From positions 1,054,001 through 1,118,000 of the forward strand of contig OZ010792.1 in the NCBI GenBank assembly GCA_963932465.1: a DNA stretch of 64,000 nt. The letters are read 5' to 3'. Origin of the DNA: Maratus speciosus. Its lineage: Eukaryota > Arthropoda > Arachnida > Araneae > Salticidae. Below the pieces are notes generated by a model, which saw only the letters and a list, made by a program, of their open reading frames with translations, did no database searches and was not told the origin of the DNA. Made by a program: the position numbers and the translations under genes. Shown here in pieces: positions 60,576-64,000 of the stretch (positions are counted from its first letter, which is position 1; the number at the start of each line of letters is the position of its first letter).

Positions 60576-62152
60576 AGGTGCGTCCCACCGAAATAAAGCC
60601 ACCGTGATTGTATGCTCTAATTGGACACTAAACAAACCAATAAGAACGAAACAAATATGTTATGAAAGTCTATACACAAATACATATTTACAAGGAATAA
60701 CTCACTCCCTACCTGACCTGGGCAGGAAAAATATGAATTTGTAAAAAAAGAGGGGGGAAAAGTGTCCCGCCGAAATAAAGCCACTACAGTTAATAGACAA
60801 TATATCCACCATGGTTATACATGACCCGGAATATACGATGTGGCATAGCATTTACCATTCCTTGGAGGACAGTAGCATCAATATTCTCCCTCGCTTCAAT
60901 GGTGATGACCTTCAATTTTGCCACAGACTGAAACTGTCTGTTATTGGTATATACGGTCCTACTGAGGATGCCTCACACATTTTCTTGGGGATTGAGATCA
61001 GGGGAACATGGCAGACCATTCCCTGACGTGCACCCGATTATCCAAAAACCATTCCCAGGAGAATTTTGCAACGTGAATGGAGGTCTTGTCCTGCTGGAAA
61101 ATACAACTTATTCCACCAATTCTCTTTGCAAATGGCAATAAATGGTTTTTTAGCATTTCTTGGTAATAGGTAGCCTTCATGCGGCCTGAGAGAAAAGCCA
61201 GGTTATGTTTACTTCCCTAGCTGAACCCTCCCCCCACCATTAATGAGCCTCCAACATGCTGTCTTTTGGAGAAAATTTCCTGTTCTTTCCTCATGTCATA
61301 CCAATAGAATGCAAGGCCCTCTGGCCCATCCAAATTAATTTATTTTCATCTGAAACTATAACACGATGCCACTTGTCCTTTCAGGGTTGATGATATTTGG
61401 CCCAATCGACTCTTCTTTGCATGTGGATAGCTTTCAACATCGGCAGCTGTTTTCTTTCCTTATATCGCAAGATGCTTATACATTTTTGAATTCGTGATTG
61501 GGTTGATTTTGTCACAGGAATGTTATCTTCTCTGTCCAACTGTTTGAGGGAAATACCACCTAGTGAGAGATGACGTAAAATTTCTTTTTCCTGCCGGGAA
61601 GTCATTTTTCTGCATGTACACCTCCTTTTTTTTATACCTGTAAGCATTGCACTGATTTACAAAATTGTCTATTACGGTTTTAGACCGTTTGATTTGCTTA
61701 GATATCGGTCTATGTGAAAGGCCTTGTTTCTTAAAAGCTGTTATTTGTCCTTTCCCGAACTTTGATAGCTGAGTTTTCTTTCCCATTGCAATACTGTATA
61801 GAAGAAATAGAAAATACAACCTTCTAAAGCCTGCACAAAGTTCGACTGGCACAAAACAACTATTTGACAACATCCTATCCTGACGTCATAAACATGTTGA
61901 ACTGCAGCAGCTCGAATGTCGGTAGTTACCAATAAATACTACTATTGGCAACTTTATTTCGGCGGGACACTTTTCTCCCCTCTTTTTTTACACATTCATC
62001 TTTTTCTCCAGCCCAAGTGGGGCTGGGAGTGAGTTACTCCTTGCAAATATGTATTTGTATATAGACTTTCTTAAAATATTTGTTTCGTTCTTATTTGTTT
62101 TTTCGTGTCCAGTTACGGAACAGTATTACGATGGCTTTATTTCGTTAGGACA
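60576..62152 (-). mobile_element. Tc1/mariner element with long IR/DR ends
   Basis: TA at 60574-60575 and 62153-62154. About 200-base inverted ends each hold two copies of the motif CCGAAATAAAGCCAC (outer near 60588, inner near 60767; on the right near 62135 and 61957, reversed), the inner-direct-repeat layout seen in some Tc1 elements. The outer tips match less well. Contains the broken transposase on the minus strand. Confidence 0.8.
60790..61786 (-). pseudogene. Tc1/mariner (Tc3-like) DD34E transposase, full length but broken
   Basis: ATG at 61784-61786 opens MGKKTQLSKFGKGQITAFKK, then a helix-turn-helix (GLSHRPISKQIKRSKTVIDN). A second HTH follows in shifted frames (GISLKQL, then TKSTQSRIQK). 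The linker YKERKQLPMLKAIHMQRR leads to the catalytic domain: WHRVIVSDEN (first Asp, codon at 61348-61350), GPEGLAFYWYDM, IFSKRQH, GRMKATYYQEMLKNHLLPFA, IFQQDKTSIH (second Asp, codon at 61088-61090) and DLNPQENV (Glu). The C-terminus MPHRIFRVMYNHGGYIVY ends with TAA at 60790-60792. Counting through the shift, 34 residues separate the second Asp and the Glu. At least three frameshifts and a stop where the Trp of the final motif should be make it dead. Cut-and-paste transposition at TA is the family role. Confidence 0.88.
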
Positions 62153-62154
62153 TA

Positions 62155-62714
62155 CAAAATATACCCTATGTTGTTGCAGGGACTGTCAACATCAGTTTGC
62201 AACCATTACTTTTGAAATCTGTTTGATATTTCCTGCGGTTGCGTAGAAATTTCACGTTTTTAGAACGCTTTTCGCGCATTTTCACTCATTTAAAATTTCG
62301 ATTTATTTAGAAACTGTTCTTAGAGAGTATTTCCATCTTATAAGTAACTCCCGTGTCAAATTTCAAATTGCTAGCTCCTACAGTATCACAAAAATCACAA
62401 TTTAGAACATTTTTTGCTCCCGCAAACCCCAGGTGCTAAGTGACACCGACATGAAATAGAGCCTATGTTAGAGCGAGGGCTGTCACCACCAATTTCCATC
62501 CATTACTTTTGAAATCGGTTTGGTACTTCCTGAAACTGCTTAGAAATCGCCATTTAGAACGTTTTTTAGAACGCTTTTCGCGCATTTTCATCCCTTTTAA
62601 ATTTTGAATTTTTTAAGAAATATTTTTAGAAATCCTTTATATTTAATAAGTGACTGCCATTCCAAATTTCATGTTTCTTGGCCCTTCAGAAACACAAAAA
62701 TCGCCTTTTTAGAT
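62155..62714. repeat. Diverged tandem array, right part
   Basis: Same units as 59640-60575 (CTGTCAACATCAGTTTGCAA, GAACGCTTTTCGCGCATTTT, ATAGAGCCTATGTTAGAGC), continuing without loss after the Tc1-like element. It runs directly into the family B array at about 62715. Confidence 0.75.
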
Positions 62715-63270
62715 GCCTACAAGATGCTTACTTTAGAATACGGTGTGTATACCATTCATCGTTCCTATACAGAGAGACGCAAAAAATAATTCGGTCACAG
62801 TACTGCTTATGAACACTAATTGCTGAAAATACGTTTTCCGTTGTGTTACGCGCTCTTAGATTTAACAGTTTTTTAAAAATATTATTTAGTGTGTATACCT
62901 TTTACAGATCCTATACAGGGCTACACGAAACATCTGGAGTACATTTCCTCTTATTGATGGAAATTTGCTGAAGGGAAAATTTCGACTGTGCTATGAGTTT
63001 CCTAACGGAACTCAATTTTAGCATACTGTGTAGTATATCTTAAGTCTATAGATCTTATACAGAGCTGCACAAAAGAGTTAACCTATTTTTCCGGCTATGG
63101 ATGGTAATGGATGGGATGGCAATTGCTGAAATTGTGTTTTCAAATGTGTTACACGTTTTTTAATTTGTTTATTTGGACATCCTCCTTCACTTTATTGAAG
63201 TTTTATTGCAGTATTCTGAATGTGTTGGAAAATGTTTCATAATCTATGCTTGGGGTATGATTTTACATTT
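62715..63270 (-). mobile_element. Partial Helitron-like element (family B), second copy
   Basis: Units match 52400-53760 (TATACAGGGCTACACGAAAC, TATACAGAGCTGCACAAAAG). The end GTGTTGGAAAATGTTTCATA followed by ATCTATGCTTGnnGnATGAT matches 53841-53880. The hairpin end is absent, replaced by the 59640-62714 array. Confidence 0.75.
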
Positions 63271-64000
63271 TTGTTTATTATATAGAATGGCAAAAGTAGT
63301 CCCTTCTTTTTTTACTTCTTGACTTTTCAAGTGTTCTAAGTCTCCTTTAAAACAGTCCCCCGTGTGTCTTAAACAAAGATTTTTAAGATACATAGACCGG
63401 CAAACTGTCAGTTTAACTGAGGATTTTTGATCACAGCTGTTGTACGGCAGTATATATGTTTTATATTTTAATTTACCTAAGAAAATGCTTTTATCAGCGT
63501 ATTTTTTCATTGCGGATCATTAAGTATAAGTCTACCCTATTTCATTTAGGCCTTTAAAAAAAAAAAAAAATACCTTATTATTCATCAGTTTTTTTTGTTT
63601 TTTTCGTATAGCAAGTAAGTATTTCAATAAACAGCCTCCAAGGATAAAAATATAGTGTTACTTTCGTTAATATGCACTTTTTTAATTAACTATTTGCATA
63701 AAAATTAGTTTAAAAAACGTAGATTTCTTTACAAGTAATTTAAAATTTTGTAAGTTACTATATTATGTTACAGTTGCTACCTTTAATCTAAACTTCTCTA
63801 CCAGTTACTTTTGTAAGTCAAATTTTAAAAAAAGGTGAATTATAATATTTAGCAATCTGTTTCCATATAAATTTCGCCTTTATTTAGGTTTATAAGGCAT
63901 GTTAAAATTAGATACTCTTTTTCAAACATACCATCCATAAAATTATTAATAAATCGCCTTATTTAACTGTATTTCTGAAAATTCAATATTTATAACGCAT
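63271..64000. other. Intergenic end of window, nothing recognised
   Basis: AT-rich with an A run near 63557-63571. The minus-strand frame 63244-63510 overlaps the family B end and has no recognisable domain. Confidence 0.5.

Overview
This window looks like part of a metazoan nuclear genome, most likely an arthropod. It is very AT-rich and gene-poor, the one gene I recognise is split into small exons by introns of 3.6 to 11 kb, and most of the rest is DNA transposons and their non-autonomous relatives. A chelicerate (spider-like) genome would fit, but that is an inference; nothing here fixes the species. There is no sign of bacterial operons, plasmids, phage or CRISPR.

The gene is a lysosome-associated membrane protein (LAMP family) gene on the + strand. 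Seven exons (554-826, 11672-11711, 17619-17743, 22177-22296, 25917-25998, 30304-30489, 40631-40809) have AG/GT borders and matching phases, and join into one open frame of 1005 bases (334 codons plus stop). Exons 3 to 7 carry one LAMP luminal domain with four cysteines, one N-K-T sequon, one membrane span and a cytosolic tail ending in a YNTM sorting motif. The first exon (charged, helical) is less certain. A possible alternative last exon at 43172-43222 would replace the tail, as happens in vertebrate LAMP2. The true 5' end and signal peptide lie outside the window or were not found.

The introns and the 3' flank are a nested museum of transposons. hAT elements with 7/8 or weaker target duplications lie at 1056-1687, 3236-8373 (with a decayed transposase), 10399-11435, 28620-30100 and 28795-29249. 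pogo/Tigger elements with TA duplications lie at 1714-2489, 21779-21937, 36742-38824 (decayed DDE transposase), 45594-46443 (HTH remnant) and 49665-50034. A Tc1/mariner element with a full-length but broken DD34E transposase lies at 60576-62152, a mariner-type foldback at 58981-59528, a piggyBac-like TTAA element at 31064-32125, a TTA-duplicating element at 22860-23772, and a tRNA-derived SINE at 38905-39145. A family with TIR CAGACCTGCCAAC and a 6-bp duplication occurs at 15257-16809 and 37669-38251, with a third fragment near 50395-51060.

The most unusual pattern is a set of Helitron/Helentron-like elements built to one plan but from unrelated sequence. Each has a terminal hairpin, usually a TGTC/TCCG-rich stretch, and an array of roughly 150-bp tandem units; in two families the hairpin arm recurs at the other end. 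They lie at 6038-7887, 46625-47581, 51139-51575, 34409-35557, 52285-53885, 62715-63270, 56554-57868 and 57869-58910. Several are inserted inside other elements, so relative ages can be read directly.
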